DNA of 64,000 bases from Enterococcus gilvus ATCC BAA-350. Its GTDB lineage: Bacteria; Bacillota; Bacilli; Lactobacillales; Enterococcaceae. A program made the translations under genes and the position numbers. The stretch's first letter is position 1. Every line of letters starts with the position of its first letter. Where the stretch lies: the NCBI RefSeq assembly GCF_000407545.1, contig NZ_ASWH01000002.1:248001-312000 (forward strand), read 5' to 3'. The notes below the pieces were generated by a model that ran no database searches, was not told the DNA's origin, and saw only the letters and a list, made by a program, of their open reading frames with translations. Positions 16,152-24,601 of this stretch are shown piece after piece.

Positions 16152-16691
16152 ATGTACGAAGAGATTTTGGATATTGCAGAAGATTTGTTCATGAGACAAG
16201 GGTACAACGACACCTCCACACGGCAAATTGCAAAAATCTTAAACATCACCCAACCAAACATATACTATCATTTTAAAAATAAAGAAGAGATCTACTTTCA
16301 AGTAATGAAACGCTTATCAACAGAAGTAGGGAAGAACCTTTCTGACCTATCGAAAAAAGCGGGGAGCTTTGAAGCGCGGGTCACGGCAATGGTCTTTTAC
16401 TTGCAGGAGCGACACCCGTTCAGCTTATTCATGATGATGCATGACATCCAGCATACGCTAAATCCTGAAATCGCGAAGCAGCTCTTTTCTTTTTGGCAGG
16501 AGTCGTATAAGCGCCCGTTTCTCGACCTGTTCAATCAGGAACCAAAAATTCGTACGTCTGTCGAACCCGAGGTTGCGGTGCGTCAGCTATTCATATTGAT
16601 CTCGGCAAATTTAGAATCGCCAGAGGCCGTACAAAAGGAAAATATGGAAAAATCCATCCAGCTTTTCTTCTACGGAGTCTTGGACAACTAA
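16152..16691 (+). CDS. TetR family regulator of the hrtBA-like operon
   Basis: 179 residues. Residues 1-50 form the TetR helix-turn-helix (ILDIAEDLFMRQGYNDTSTRQIAKILNITQPNIYYHFKNKEEIY). The rest is an all-helical ligand domain with His residues (ERHPFSLFMMMHDIQHT) that could take part in haem binding, though this is speculative. It ends the operon after hrtA, the arrangement expected for a self-regulated exporter. In L. lactis the equivalent hrtR opens the operon instead. Confidence 0.75.
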   Translation: MYEEILDIAEDLFMRQGYNDTSTRQIAKILNITQPNIYYHFKNKEEIYFQVMKRLSTEVGKNLSDLSKKAGSFEARVTAMVFYLQERHPFSLFMMMHDIQHTLNPEIAKQLFSFWQESYKRPFLDLFNQEPKIRTSVEPEVAVRQLFILISANLESPEAVQKENMEKSIQLFFYGVLDN

Positions 16692-16692
16692 A

Positions 16693-16730
16693 AAAATCCC
16701 ACTATCTTGAAAGGATAGTGGGATTTTTGC
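16693..16730. terminator. Bidirectional terminator
   Basis: AAAATCCCACTATC (16693-16706) and GATAGTGGGATTTT (16714-16727), 14 bp, with T runs on both strands. It serves the operon on the left and the minus-strand gene on the right. Confidence 0.9.
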
Positions 16731-17369
16731 TTAGGCCAATACGGCTGCGATCATGTCAGGCAATTCTTTTTTCATGACACGTTTTGTTGAGAGTGCATCA
16801 GTATAAGTGACCGATTGATCCGCTGCGACCGTTGCTAATAATTGACGGTCTTTTTTTGGCGGGTTGTAGAAAACTTCGATCGCTTTGTCAGCTTCTGACC
16901 ATTCAGCAGAGTAATTCGTTTTTGTTTTCAAGGCTTGGTTCAATGCCTCTGCTTGTTCTGCTGTTACGCCGTTGCTTTCTGGTGCTTTAGCAACATCTGC
17001 CATGATGTCTTGGGCAAGTTCTGCCGCTTTGTCTGTCTCAACGCTGGTATGGGCCGCTTTTTTGAAGCTTTCTGACCACAGGTTGTACAGGCTGTTTGTC
17101 AATTGATTCAAGGTATTGGTTTGCGGATTTTTAATGTGAGCTTCCACCAATTCTCTGAAGGAATGATCCTGCTCTCCACTTTGGATGTGGCGAGTTTCGC
17201 CATCCGGTGTCTTTTCGTCAAAATGGATTTGATGCGTGTTGACTTTGTCAAAATAAATCTTCACGTCGCTGTGGATATGATCCGCAAGTGTTTCTTCTAC
17301 TTGAGCGAAGGTTTTGCTGATTTGTTTGTTGCGTAGCTTGATTGATTTTTTGATACTTTTTAAATTCAC
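16731..17369 (-). CDS. Hypothetical protein, 212 aa
   Basis: Not recognised. It is soluble, with a basic start (MNLKSIKKSIKLRNKQISK) and long Ala/Glu/Asp-rich helical stretches (TDKAAELAQDIMADVAKAPESN), and no signal peptide. The start is GTG 17369 with a poor ribosome site, so the exact beginning is uncertain. It is convergent with the hrt operon, shares its terminator, and is separate from the dap operon upstream. Confidence 0.6.
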   Translation of the reverse strand: MNLKSIKKSIKLRNKQISKTFAQVEETLADHIHSDVKIYFDKVNTHQIHFDEKTPDGETRHIQSGEQDHSFRELVEAHIKNPQTNTLNQLTNSLYNLWSESFKKAAHTSVETDKAAELAQDIMADVAKAPESNGVTAEQAEALNQALKTKTNYSAEWSEADKAIEVFYNPPKKDRQLLATVAADQSVTYTDALSTKRVMKKELPDMIAAVLA

Positions 17370-17451
17370 GAGTATAATTCAGTCGCTTTCTTTTAAGAGT
17401 TGTTCTAATCCGATAGTATTATAGCATATTTCGTAAGAAGTGCAGTAATAA

Positions 17452-17482
17452 TGCAAAAAAAGACGGAGATTTCTCTCCGTCG
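17452..17482 (-). terminator. Terminator of the dapABH operon
   Basis: GACGGAGA and TCTCCGTC around a TTTC loop; on the minus strand a run of T follows. Confidence 0.9.
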
Positions 17483-17491
17483 GGTCTCATT

Positions 17492-18193
17492 TTAACGTAA
17501 ATCTTTGAGAAATTCTGTTTTTCCCGGGTCGATCTCGTCCTTCATTTTAATGATTCGTGCAGGCGTTCCTGCAACGACTGCGCCAGCAGGGACATCTTTT
17601 GTTACGATCGCACCTGCGGCAACGACCGCGTCTTTTCCAATGTGGACGCCTTCTAAGATGACGGCATTGGCGCCTACTAATACATTGTCTTCCACAACCA
17701 CAGGAGAGGCACTAGGCGGCTCAAGAACACCAGCCAAGACGGCGCCGGCGCCGATATGAGCGTGGTTTCCGACCGTCGCACGAGCACCTAAGATCGCACC
17801 CATGTCGATCATCGTGCTATCACCGATCGATGCACCGATGTTGATGATGGCGCCCATCATGATAACCGCCTTGTCACCGATGGCTACACGGTCGCGAATC
17901 AAGGCGCCGGGTTCGATCCGTGCATTGACGGAGGAGATATCCAGCATCGGGATCGCTGAGTTGCGGCGGTCATTTTCAAGGTGGACCTCGGTAATGTGTT
18001 GTTTTTGTTCTGTCAATACTTCTTGTACTGCCTGACTTTCACCAATCAAGATCCATGTTTTTTCTTGTCCGAAAAACTGTACCTTTTCTTTGGTGATGCC
18101 CGTCAAATCGCCTTGTACGTAGGCTTTGACAGGGGTCATTTTTTCGGCATTTTTAATGTATTTTGCAATTTCATAAGGATCAGTCAAAGTCAT
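17492..18193 (-). CDS. dapH: Tetrahydrodipicolinate N-acetyltransferase
   Basis: 233 residues. The N-terminal DapH domain ([28 protein letters not shown]) is followed by a left-handed beta-helix of hexapeptide repeats ([28 protein letters not shown] and onward) that binds acetyl-CoA. It acetylates tetrahydrodipicolinate, committing lysine synthesis to the acetylated branch. It is third in dapA-dapB-dapH, with AGGAG before the start, and a terminator follows the stop. The matching deacetylase lies at 24602. Confidence 0.92.
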   Translation of the reverse strand: MTLTDPYEIAKYIKNAEKMTPVKAYVQGDLTGITKEKVQFFGQEKTWILIGESQAVQEVLTEQKQHITEVHLENDRRNSAIPMLDISSVNARIEPGALIRDRVAIGDKAVIMMGAIINIGASIGDSTMIDMGAILGARATVGNHAHIGAGAVLAGVLEPPSASPVVVEDNVLVGANAVILEGVHIGKDAVVAAGAIVTKDVPAGAVVAGTPARIIKMKDEIDPGKTEFLKDLR

Positions 18194-18232
18194 AAATTTA
18201 CTCCTGTCTACTTATCTAATTAAAATTCCGTT

Positions 18233-18988
18233 CTATTTTTCATCGATCAGTTTTTCCATATCGTATAAACCGGTCGTTTTGTTGCTGATGTATTTAGCTG
18301 CTTTTACGGCACCGCTGGCGAAAACATTGCGGGACAAAGCCAAATGATTCAGTTCGATGACTTCGTCTGGACCTGCGTAGATCACAGTGTGCTCGCCGGG
18401 GATAGTCCCGCCGCGTACCGCGTGGATACCCAACTCAGATAAGGGGTTCTCCAGATCATTTCCGTGGCGCCCATAAATATACGTCTTCTTTTCTTCAACG
18501 GCATCATTAACGGCATCCGCAAGTAAAAGGGCGGTCCCGCTAGGTGAATCTTTTTTCTGATTGTGGTGCTTTTCCACGATCTCGATATTAAAATCTTCTT
18601 CTAAAACAGGCGTGATCTCGCGGATCGCTTTTGCTAGAAGATTGATACCCAGGGACATATTTGCTGAGAAGAAGACCGCCGTTTCTTCGGCAGTTCGTTG
18701 GATCTGTTCGTGGATCTCGTCAGTCAAGCCGGTCGTTGCTACGACTACTGGGATCTTTTTGTCTCCGCAATACTCCAGAACAGCGGGAACAGCAGAGTAA
18801 TGGGAAAAATCAATGACGACGTCAGCGTTTGTCTGGCAGTCTTCGATGGAGCGATAGGTAGGAAAGTCTGCTTCAAAGGCTTCACGATCAACGCCGGCTA
18901 CGACGCGCATCTCAGGTTGTTCCGCGATCATCGTTTGCAGGACTTGTCCCATGCGCCCATTCGCACCGCTTAAAAGGATGTCGATCAT
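18233..18988 (-). CDS. dapB: 4-hydroxy-tetrahydrodipicolinate reductase
   Basis: 251 residues. An N-terminal dinucleotide fold opens with LLSGANGRMGQ, followed by the catalytic signature EKHHNQKKDSPSGTA with its paired His and Lys, and ATTG near the nicotinamide site. It reduces the DapA product to tetrahydrodipicolinate with NAD(P)H. The ATG overlaps the dapA stop by 4 bases (ATGA), a sign of translational coupling. GGAGG lies 7 bases upstream. Confidence 0.93.
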   Translation of the reverse strand: MIDILLSGANGRMGQVLQTMIAEQPEMRVVAGVDREAFEADFPTYRSIEDCQTNADVVIDFSHYSAVPAVLEYCGDKKIPVVVATTGLTDEIHEQIQRTAEETAVFFSANMSLGINLLAKAIREITPVLEEDFNIEIVEKHHNQKKDSPSGTALLLADAVNDAVEEKKTYIYGRHGNDLENPLSELGIHAVRGGTIPGEHTVIYAGPDEVIELNHLALSRNVFASGAVKAAKYISNKTTGLYDMEKLIDEK

Positions 18989-19875
18989 TCTGCTACCTCC
19001 AACCCGTAGGCAGTCATTTCTTTTTTCAATCCTTCAACGGTCTCGGCTTTTGCCGGAGACAAGGGAAGCCGGAAGTGTACGTCGATTTTCCCTAAAAGAC
19101 CAACCGCTGTTTTAACCGGGATAGGGTTCACTTCGCAGAAGATCGCATGGATCAACGGGATTTGAGCAAGCTGTAATTCTTTTGCTAAAGAGAAATCTCC
19201 TTCCAACGTGGCTTTTGTCAGCTCGTGGGTCTGTTTTGGCGCGATGTTTGCGATCGTTGAAATCGAGCCACTGCCGCCTAAGGCCATGATCGGCAAGACT
19301 TGATCGTCGTTTCCAGAATAGATCGCAAACTCCTCCGGCATGATCTGAGCGATCTCTGCGATTTGCGAAATGTTGCCGCTGGCTTCTTTGATCGCCACCA
19401 CATTCGGGATCTCGCTCAAGCGTTTGACCATTTGCGGGGCAATATTCATATTCGTACGTGAAGCCACAGAATATAAAATAATCGGCAATTCCACGTTTTC
19501 TGCGATTTTTTGGTAGTGAAGAAACAGACCTTCATCTGAAGCTTTATTATAGTAAGGAGTCACGATCAATAGGGCATCGGCACCTACTTTTTCAGCGCCT
19601 GTTGACAATTCGATGGCATGCTGTGTGTCATTTACACCTGTGCCTGCAATCACCGGGACGCGTCCATTCACCTTATTGACGACGGCCTCGATCACAGCGA
19701 TATGTTCGTCATTGGCTAATGTGGAGGCTTCACCAGTCGTTCCGCAAGCGATGATCGCATCGGTACCTTCGCTGATCTGCCACTCAACAAGTTCCTCTAA
19801 CTTCTTGTAATCAACAGCACCATCGGCTTTCATGGGTGTAACTAAAGCGACACCAGATCCTTCAAATATTCTCAA
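18985..19875 (-). CDS. dapA: 4-hydroxy-tetrahydrodipicolinate synthase
   Basis: 296 residues, a TIM barrel of the DapA/NAL family. GTTGEASTL is the pyruvate-binding loop, VVAIKEASGN holds the Schiff-base Lys, and ILYSVASRTNMN has the catalytic Tyr context. It condenses pyruvate with aspartate semialdehyde, the first step specific to lysine. I choose TTG 19875 because GGAG lies 9 bases before it and the protein then begins RIFEGSGVALVTPM, as in the family; the longer frame to 19905 lacks a site. It is the first gene of the minus-strand operon. Confidence 0.92.
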   Translation of the reverse strand: MRIFEGSGVALVTPMKADGAVDYKKLEELVEWQISEGTDAIIACGTTGEASTLANDEHIAVIEAVVNKVNGRVPVIAGTGVNDTQHAIELSTGAEKVGADALLIVTPYYNKASDEGLFLHYQKIAENVELPIILYSVASRTNMNIAPQMVKRLSEIPNVVAIKEASGNISQIAEIAQIMPEEFAIYSGNDDQVLPIMALGGSGSISTIANIAPKQTHELTKATLEGDFSLAKELQLAQIPLIHAIFCEVNPIPVKTAVGLLGKIDVHFRLPLSPAKAETVEGLKKEMTAYGLEVAE

Positions 19876-19934
19876 GAGAAACAACTCCTTCATTGTTTTT
19901 TTCAAAGATCTTGTAAAAAATCTTTAATAGTAGG

Positions 19935-19963
19935 ATTATATCTCAATTATGAGTGAAAGCCAA
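19935..19963 (-). promoter_or_regulatory. dapA promoter
   Basis: Minus strand: -35 TTGGCT (19958-19963), 17-base spacer, -10 TATAAT (19935-19940). The leader is only about 50 bases, too short for a lysine riboswitch, and I see no L-box motifs. Confidence 0.75.
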
Positions 19964-20038
19964 CGGAAATCTCATGGAATTTTTAATCAGGAATAGTCAG
20001 AGAAATTTAGTGTAGGAAGCGCAGTCTTCTTTCTATAG

Positions 20039-20072
20039 AAGGTTTTTTGTTTTTGAAAAATCTAAAAACCTT
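20039..20072. repeat. AAGGTTTTT/AAAAACCTT inverted repeat before lanF-like gene
   Basis: Perfect 9-base arms 16 bases apart, 56 bases before the ABC ATPase start. It could be a hairpin in the leader, a weak terminator for readthrough from the left, or an operator for the response regulator of this cassette. Confidence 0.4.
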
Positions 20073-20127
20073 ATCATTTCCTTATAGTTGTCTTTCATAC
20101 TGGAAGTAGAACGAGGAGGAAACCCAC

Positions 20128-20850
20128 ATGAACGAATGGATTGTTACTACGAACCAGTTAACGAAAACCTATCACGGTCAAAAGGCCGTAAACAACTTAT
20201 CATTAAAGATCCCTAAAAATAAAGCCTACGGATTGCTTGGTGCGAATGGTGCCGGAAAATCAACGACATTAAAGATGCTCGCCGGACTGATCCAACCGTC
20301 TGAAGGAGAAATTCTCTATCAGAATAAGCCTTGGCAGCGAAAAGACTTGTCAGAGATCGGCGCCTTGATCGAGCGGCCGCCGTTGTATGGAAATTTGACA
20401 GCTCGCGAAAATCTATTGGTACGCACCACGACTTTAGGGTTGTCTGAAAGGCGAATCGACGAGGTCTTGGCTATCGTTGATCTACAGAATACTGGTAAGA
20501 AAAAAGCCCGTCAGTTTTCTATGGGGATGAAGCAGCGGCTAGGATTGGCGCTAGCATTATTGAATGAACCGAAATTATTGATCTTAGATGAGCCGACGAA
20601 TGGCTTAGATCCTTTAGGGATTCACTCTTTTCGCGAACTGATCCGATCGTTTCCTGCCCAAGGAATCTCGGTGATTCTTTCCAGTCACATTTTATCAGAG
20701 GTCGAGCATACTGTGGATACGATCGGGATCATCGCCAACGGTCAATTAGGGTATCAAGGGGATCTGCCGGAAAACAGTGTGGCGTTAGAAGCACTCTTCA
20801 TGAAGGTGGCGAAGGAAAATCAGACGGAAGGGGCGAGCTGGGATGAGTAA
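20128..20850 (+). CDS. LanF-type ABC ATPase, lantibiotic/peptide self-protection
   Basis: 240 residues. Walker A is GANGAGKST, the signature FSMGMKQRLGLALALL has the SMGMKQR form typical of BcrA/LanF, and Walker B is LLILDEPTNGLDPLG. It lacks the extra domains of BceA or drug exporters. It is followed by two 6-TM permeases and a two-component system, the LanFEG-RK arrangement. These pumps expel lantibiotics or similar cell-envelope peptides from the membrane. No lantibiotic precursor, LanB/C/M enzyme or LanI lipoprotein is nearby, so this is defence rather than producer immunity. Confidence 0.82.
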   Translation: MNEWIVTTNQLTKTYHGQKAVNNLSLKIPKNKAYGLLGANGAGKSTTLKMLAGLIQPSEGEILYQNKPWQRKDLSEIGALIERPPLYGNLTARENLLVRTTTLGLSERRIDEVLAIVDLQNTGKKKARQFSMGMKQRLGLALALLNEPKLLILDEPTNGLDPLGIHSFRELIRSFPAQGISVILSSHILSEVEHTVDTIGIIANGQLGYQGDLPENSVALEALFMKVAKENQTEGASWDE

Positions 20851-21583
20851 GATCATTCGAGGGGAAATGCTAAAGGGCAAACGCAGCTTTGGCAGAAAGA
20901 GCTTGATTTTGTTCCCATTATTAGTAAGCGGGATGGCTATTTTTTTAATGGGAGGAGAATTGACGCAGATCGGTGCCTATAACTGGTGGTACATGTTGCT
21001 GCTGCCGATGGTAGTAGGACTTGTTTGTACAAATCTGGTGGATGCGGATAAGCGCTTGGGTTTTTATAATTGCAACGTACTTCCTATTTCTCCAGCAAAA
21101 ATGTGGCACGGAAAAATCTGGACAGGGCTGCTTTACTTGGCTTTTTCAAATGCGGTCGTTTTTGGTTTGACGACGCTTTCGGGTCTGTTGTTTCCATCGC
21201 AATACCCACTTTGGCGCGGTCTCGTTGCGGGCATCGTTTTAACCGTCACGTGGGCGTGGCAAATTCCTTTAGGGCTTTATTTGGCTACGCGGTTTCATTC
21301 GGTCGTTACATTTCTAAGCATTCTCTTTTTGAATATATTCTGTTCCAGTCAATCGATTGCGGGAGGCGCCTTTTGGTACGTGCCCTTTGCGATCGCGCCA
21401 AGACTGATGGCGCCAATCATTCATATCAATCCGAATGGCGTGCCATTAGAAGCTGGAAGTCCGTTGTATGACGCAGGAGTGGTCTTACCAGGCCTGATAC
21501 TCACGTTGCTGTTCTTGCTCGCCAGCAGCTTTCTCTCGACGCGCTGGTTCAGTAAGGGAGGTCGTTATCGTGAAACGATTTAG
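20843..21583 (+). CDS. LanE/MutE-type ABC permease
   Basis: 246 residues with six predicted membrane segments. The first part (IIRGEMLKGKRSFGRKSLILFPLL, then YNWWYMLLLPMVVGLVCTNLVDADKRLGFYN) is characteristic of the SpaE/MutE lantibiotic-protection permeases. It overlaps the ATPase gene by 8 bases, so it is translationally coupled. It forms the membrane channel with the next gene. Confidence 0.8.
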   Translation: MSKIIRGEMLKGKRSFGRKSLILFPLLVSGMAIFLMGGELTQIGAYNWWYMLLLPMVVGLVCTNLVDADKRLGFYNCNVLPISPAKMWHGKIWTGLLYLAFSNAVVFGLTTLSGLLFPSQYPLWRGLVAGIVLTVTWAWQIPLGLYLATRFHSVVTFLSILFLNIFCSSQSIAGGAFWYVPFAIAPRLMAPIIHINPNGVPLEAGSPLYDAGVVLPGLILTLLFLLASSFLSTRWFSKGGRYRETI

Positions 21584-22319
21584 ACGTGTGTTGCTGGGGG
21601 ATATTCTAAAAATAAGGCAAACGCCTTTTTTTCTTTTGCATGTCGCCTTGCCGTTAGTGGGCATCGGTGTTTTCGCCGCGTATCAATGGATGACGAACAC
21701 GCACTCCCAGCTGCTCCTGATCAATTATTTTCAAGTACTAAGTCTCGTGTACCCGATTCTTGCGGCATGGATGACCACTCTTATTGTTGATCAAGAAAGC
21801 GAAGCAGGAGACAGTTTCTTCTTATTAAGTGCAGTATCCCGCTGGCGAGTACTGACTTCAAAGGTTGGGATACTTTTAGTTAGCGGTCTGTTTGCTTGCC
21901 TGCTGGCAGGCTTCGGGTACCATCTGGTCGTTCAATTTCGCGAAGACTACGCGTTATCCAGTCTGTTCATTCTTTTTCTAGTGGGCATCGTCTGGTGCAG
22001 TGCCTTGTTTCTTTACTTTTTCCATTTATTTCTGGGCCTTTCCTTTGGTCGAAACGTCAATTTCGCGGTTGCAGCCGTCGAGTTGCTGTTGTCCGCACTG
22101 TTGCTTACCGGTTTGGGAGAAACGATCTGGTTTTTCTTCCCGTGTGCGTGGGGCGTTCGTTCGATCCCTTTAGCAGCCGCGTATTTGAGAGGAGCGACAG
22201 CCACGAGCTTTGGTACGGTACACGTGGTATTGGTCTGTCTGGTTCTGCTGACAGTATTCATGCTGGGTGGGTTATTCCTTTGGTTTCAAAAATGGGAAGG
22301 GCGATCAAGTGAGGAGTAA
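21570..22319 (+). CDS. LanG/MutG-type ABC permease
   Basis: 249 residues with six membrane segments. The N-terminus (FRRVLLGDILKIRQTPFFLLHVALPLVGIGVFAAYQ) matches the SpaG/MutG pattern. It overlaps the preceding permease by 14 bases. Together the three genes encode a heteromeric LanFEG pump. Confidence 0.8.
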   Translation: MKRFRRVLLGDILKIRQTPFFLLHVALPLVGIGVFAAYQWMTNTHSQLLLINYFQVLSLVYPILAAWMTTLIVDQESEAGDSFFLLSAVSRWRVLTSKVGILLVSGLFACLLAGFGYHLVVQFREDYALSSLFILFLVGIVWCSALFLYFFHLFLGLSFGRNVNFAVAAVELLLSALLLTGLGETIWFFFPCAWGVRSIPLAAAYLRGATATSFGTVHVVLVCLVLLTVFMLGGLFLWFQKWEGRSSEE

Positions 22320-22373
22320 GACCCTTGTTGGATGAGCGATTTCAACGTATGATTGAAGAAAAGGGGTGAGGTT

Positions 22374-23039
22374 ATGGCAATGATTTTCGCTATTGATGAC
22401 GATGAGGGCATCTTGGCATTTATTAAAACAGCATTGACACGAGAAGGTCATCAGGTAGAAACATTCACCACCACCCGAGAAGTGACGGCGGAAAAAGCCG
22501 CATTTGCGGATTTGATCCTGTTAGATGTCATGATGCCGGATCAGGACGGCTTTGATTACTGCCGAAGCATTCGCGACCTTGTAGATTGCCCGATTCTATT
22601 TGTTACAGCAAAAACAGAAGAGAAGGCTTTGTTGCAAGGACTTGGAGTCGGAGGAGATGACTACATCCGCAAGCCCTTCTCCCTAGCGGAGTTGCGTGGG
22701 CGTGTATCTGCCCACCTGCGCCGAGAATCTCGCGGACACACGCATCGCATACGCGTTGGGGAAATTTCTTTAGATATTTCCAGCAAGAAAATTTATTATG
22801 GCAGCGAGGAGATGTTGCTGACAAAATCAGAATATTTGATCTCCGCCCAGTTGATCACGTCTGCGGGTCAAGTATTTTCAAAGGGGCAATTGTACGAAGC
22901 TGTATTTGGCTTTGATGGACGTTCTGAGGAAAGCGTGATCGTTGAACACATCAAGAATATTCGGGGAAAGCTAAAGAAATACTCAGCAAATGACCCGATC
23001 GAAACGGTTTGGGGGATTGGGTATCGATGGCGAAAATAA
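22374..23039 (+). CDS. OmpR-family response regulator of the LanFEG cassette
   Basis: About 221 residues. The receiver has an acidic pocket AIDDDEGI, phospho-acceptor Asp in LILLDVMMPDQDG and Lys in FVTAKTEEKA. The C-terminal winged helix ends IETVWGIGYRWRK. It is of the NisR/SpaR/CprR type. ATG 22374 has AAGGGG 7 bases upstream; ATG 22380 is nearly as good. It should activate the pump genes upstream on sensing the peptide, since it lies in the same direction only 54 bases after them. Confidence 0.85.
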   Translation: MAMIFAIDDDEGILAFIKTALTREGHQVETFTTTREVTAEKAAFADLILLDVMMPDQDGFDYCRSIRDLVDCPILFVTAKTEEKALLQGLGVGGDDYIRKPFSLAELRGRVSAHLRRESRGHTHRIRVGEISLDISSKKIYYGSEEMLLTKSEYLISAQLITSAGQVFSKGQLYEAVFGFDGRSEESVIVEHIKNIRGKLKKYSANDPIETVWGIGYRWRK

Positions 23040-24394
23040 AAACAATCAGTCTGACTGGGTATGTGACACGCCTCTTGGCAGCTGCTTTTTCAGGCGTCGT
23101 CGTCGTTTTGATGTTGGCATTGCTTCTTTTTCAAGTCTTGATTTCTACGGAAAAGATCGCGCCGGCAAATGCAGGAGAGATCCATGCGCGAGAGGAGATG
23201 AAGCGGATTGAAGAGAATCAGGTCTTTCCGGCTAAATTGTCACCGTCATTTTATCAGTATGTTTATTTTACCAAAGAAGGGAAGGTGCACGCGGCTTCTT
23301 TAGCAGGCGAGCCTTTAGAGAAAACACTTGCTCAGTACAAGGATAAGACCGACAGCTATTCTACAGGAGCGTATGTGACGTTGGCTGATGGCAGTTATGC
23401 GTTATTTTCATGGAATTATAAAGCACAGTTTACCAATCCGACATTGAGAAAGCTGTTTCCGAATTTTGAAAGTTTCTTTCTGATTGCGATCGTGCTCGCG
23501 CTGCTGCTTTTCTTTCTTCTGTTTACCAAAAAAGTCAGTAAGCAATTAAAGGAAAAATTGCTGCTGGTGGAACAGGCGAGCCAACAAATCACCCAAAAGG
23601 ACCTTGATTCTGTGATCGGCACCACTTCGGGCATCCGGGAATTCAATGAAGTGCTGCATTCAATGGAAGAAATGCGCGGTGCCTTGAAAGACTCCCTCGT
23701 CCAACAATGGCAGACAGAGCAGCAGCGAAAAAAAGAGATCGCGGCGCTGACTCATGATATTAAAACACCACTGACCATCATCAATGGCAACGCCGAGCTG
23801 TTGATGGAAGAAGAACTTGCCGAAGAACAGCAGCAGCTTGTCCAGCATATCTATGATTCAGGAAAAAAAACCAAGCAATACCTCGATTTGCTGCAACAGG
23901 TTTCAACTTTTGATGTGGTTCAAGAGGAAAAGAGTCCTCTTTCCGTCACGACCATTTTAGAGGAAGTGAGGCAGACATTTACACCTCTGGCTAAGAAAAA
24001 AGGGATCGAATTGGCGATTGGGCCTTCGCCACAAGGGACTGCTATCAATGCGGCCCCTGTCATGCTGATGCGCGCATTGGGAAACCTTTTGGAAAATGCG
24101 ATTCGATATACTGATTCGGGAAAAGTGACGGTAGAAACGGTGCACGACGAAAAAAGCATAAGATTTGTGATTGAAGATCATGGTCCAGGATTCTCGCCAG
24201 AGGCCCTTTTACATGGGAAGGAAATGTTTTGGCAGGAGGATCAAAGCCGGACAACAGGCAGCAATTACGGCATTGGACTAGCCATCGTTGAACGTATTGC
24301 CAACTATCACGAGGGGCAAGTAATCGTAGAAAACACCACTGTTGGAGGGAAGGTTACGCTCATCCTATCTAATGAAGAAACACTTAGACCTTGA
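23027..24394 (+). CDS. Sensor histidine kinase of the LanFEG cassette
   Basis: About 455 residues. There are two membrane segments (near 12-35 and 155-175) around an external domain of about 115 residues, then a HAMP-like linker, an H-box EIAALTHDIKTPLTIINGNAELL, an N-box ALGNLLENAIRYTD, a G1 box EDHGPGF and a G2 box SNYGIGLAIV. All kinase boxes are intact. ATG 23027 lies inside the regulator's end (13-base overlap), behind GGGGGATTGGG. The external loop is large enough to sense a peptide directly. Confidence 0.85.
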   Translation: MAKIKTISLTGYVTRLLAAAFSGVVVVLMLALLLFQVLISTEKIAPANAGEIHAREEMKRIEENQVFPAKLSPSFYQYVYFTKEGKVHAASLAGEPLEKTLAQYKDKTDSYSTGAYVTLADGSYALFSWNYKAQFTNPTLRKLFPNFESFFLIAIVLALLLFFLLFTKKVSKQLKEKLLLVEQASQQITQKDLDSVIGTTSGIREFNEVLHSMEEMRGALKDSLVQQWQTEQQRKKEIAALTHDIKTPLTIINGNAELLMEEELAEEQQQLVQHIYDSGKKTKQYLDLLQQVSTFDVVQEEKSPLSVTTILEEVRQTFTPLAKKKGIELAIGPSPQGTAINAAPVMLMRALGNLLENAIRYTDSGKVTVETVHDEKSIRFVIEDHGPGFSPEALLHGKEMFWQEDQSRTTGSNYGIGLAIVERIANYHEGQVIVENTTVGGKVTLILSNEETLRP

Positions 24395-24402
24395 AAGAAG
24401 TT

Positions 24403-24440
24403 AAAGGCACACAGGCTGCGTGTTCCTTTGGCTTTTTTTG
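24403..24440 (+). terminator. Probable terminator after the LanFEG-RK cassette
   Basis: AAAGG-ACAC and GTGT-CCTTT arms with one mismatch, then GGCTTTTTTT. Confidence 0.5.
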
Positions 24441-24506
24441 TGAGTAAATGAAAGAAAACGAAATTTTTTCATTTAGTTTCAGAATTTTAAAAACAAATGA
24501 ATGACC

Positions 24507-24529
24507 TATCAGACAATCTGTACTATAAT
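24507..24529 (+). promoter_or_regulatory. Promoter of the deacetylase-lysA-dapF operon
   Basis: -35 ATGACC, 17-base spacer, -10 TATAAT. It falls inside the longest reading frame, which shows that translation must begin downstream, near 24590-24602. Confidence 0.65.
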
Positions 24530-24601
24530 ATGAGAAACTATCAATGGATTTCTAATCAAATAAGCATTATTCTAAGAATTTTTATGGAAATGAGTGAGAC
24601 G

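Noticed and set aside
19876..19935. Lysine riboswitch or T-box before dapA
   Set aside because: The leader is about 50 bases and contains none of the conserved L-box or T-box motifs.
20039..20072. Inverted repeat as a firm terminator for the dapA side
   Set aside because: It is upstream of the dapA promoter, so it cannot end that operon; kept only as a repeat of unknown role.
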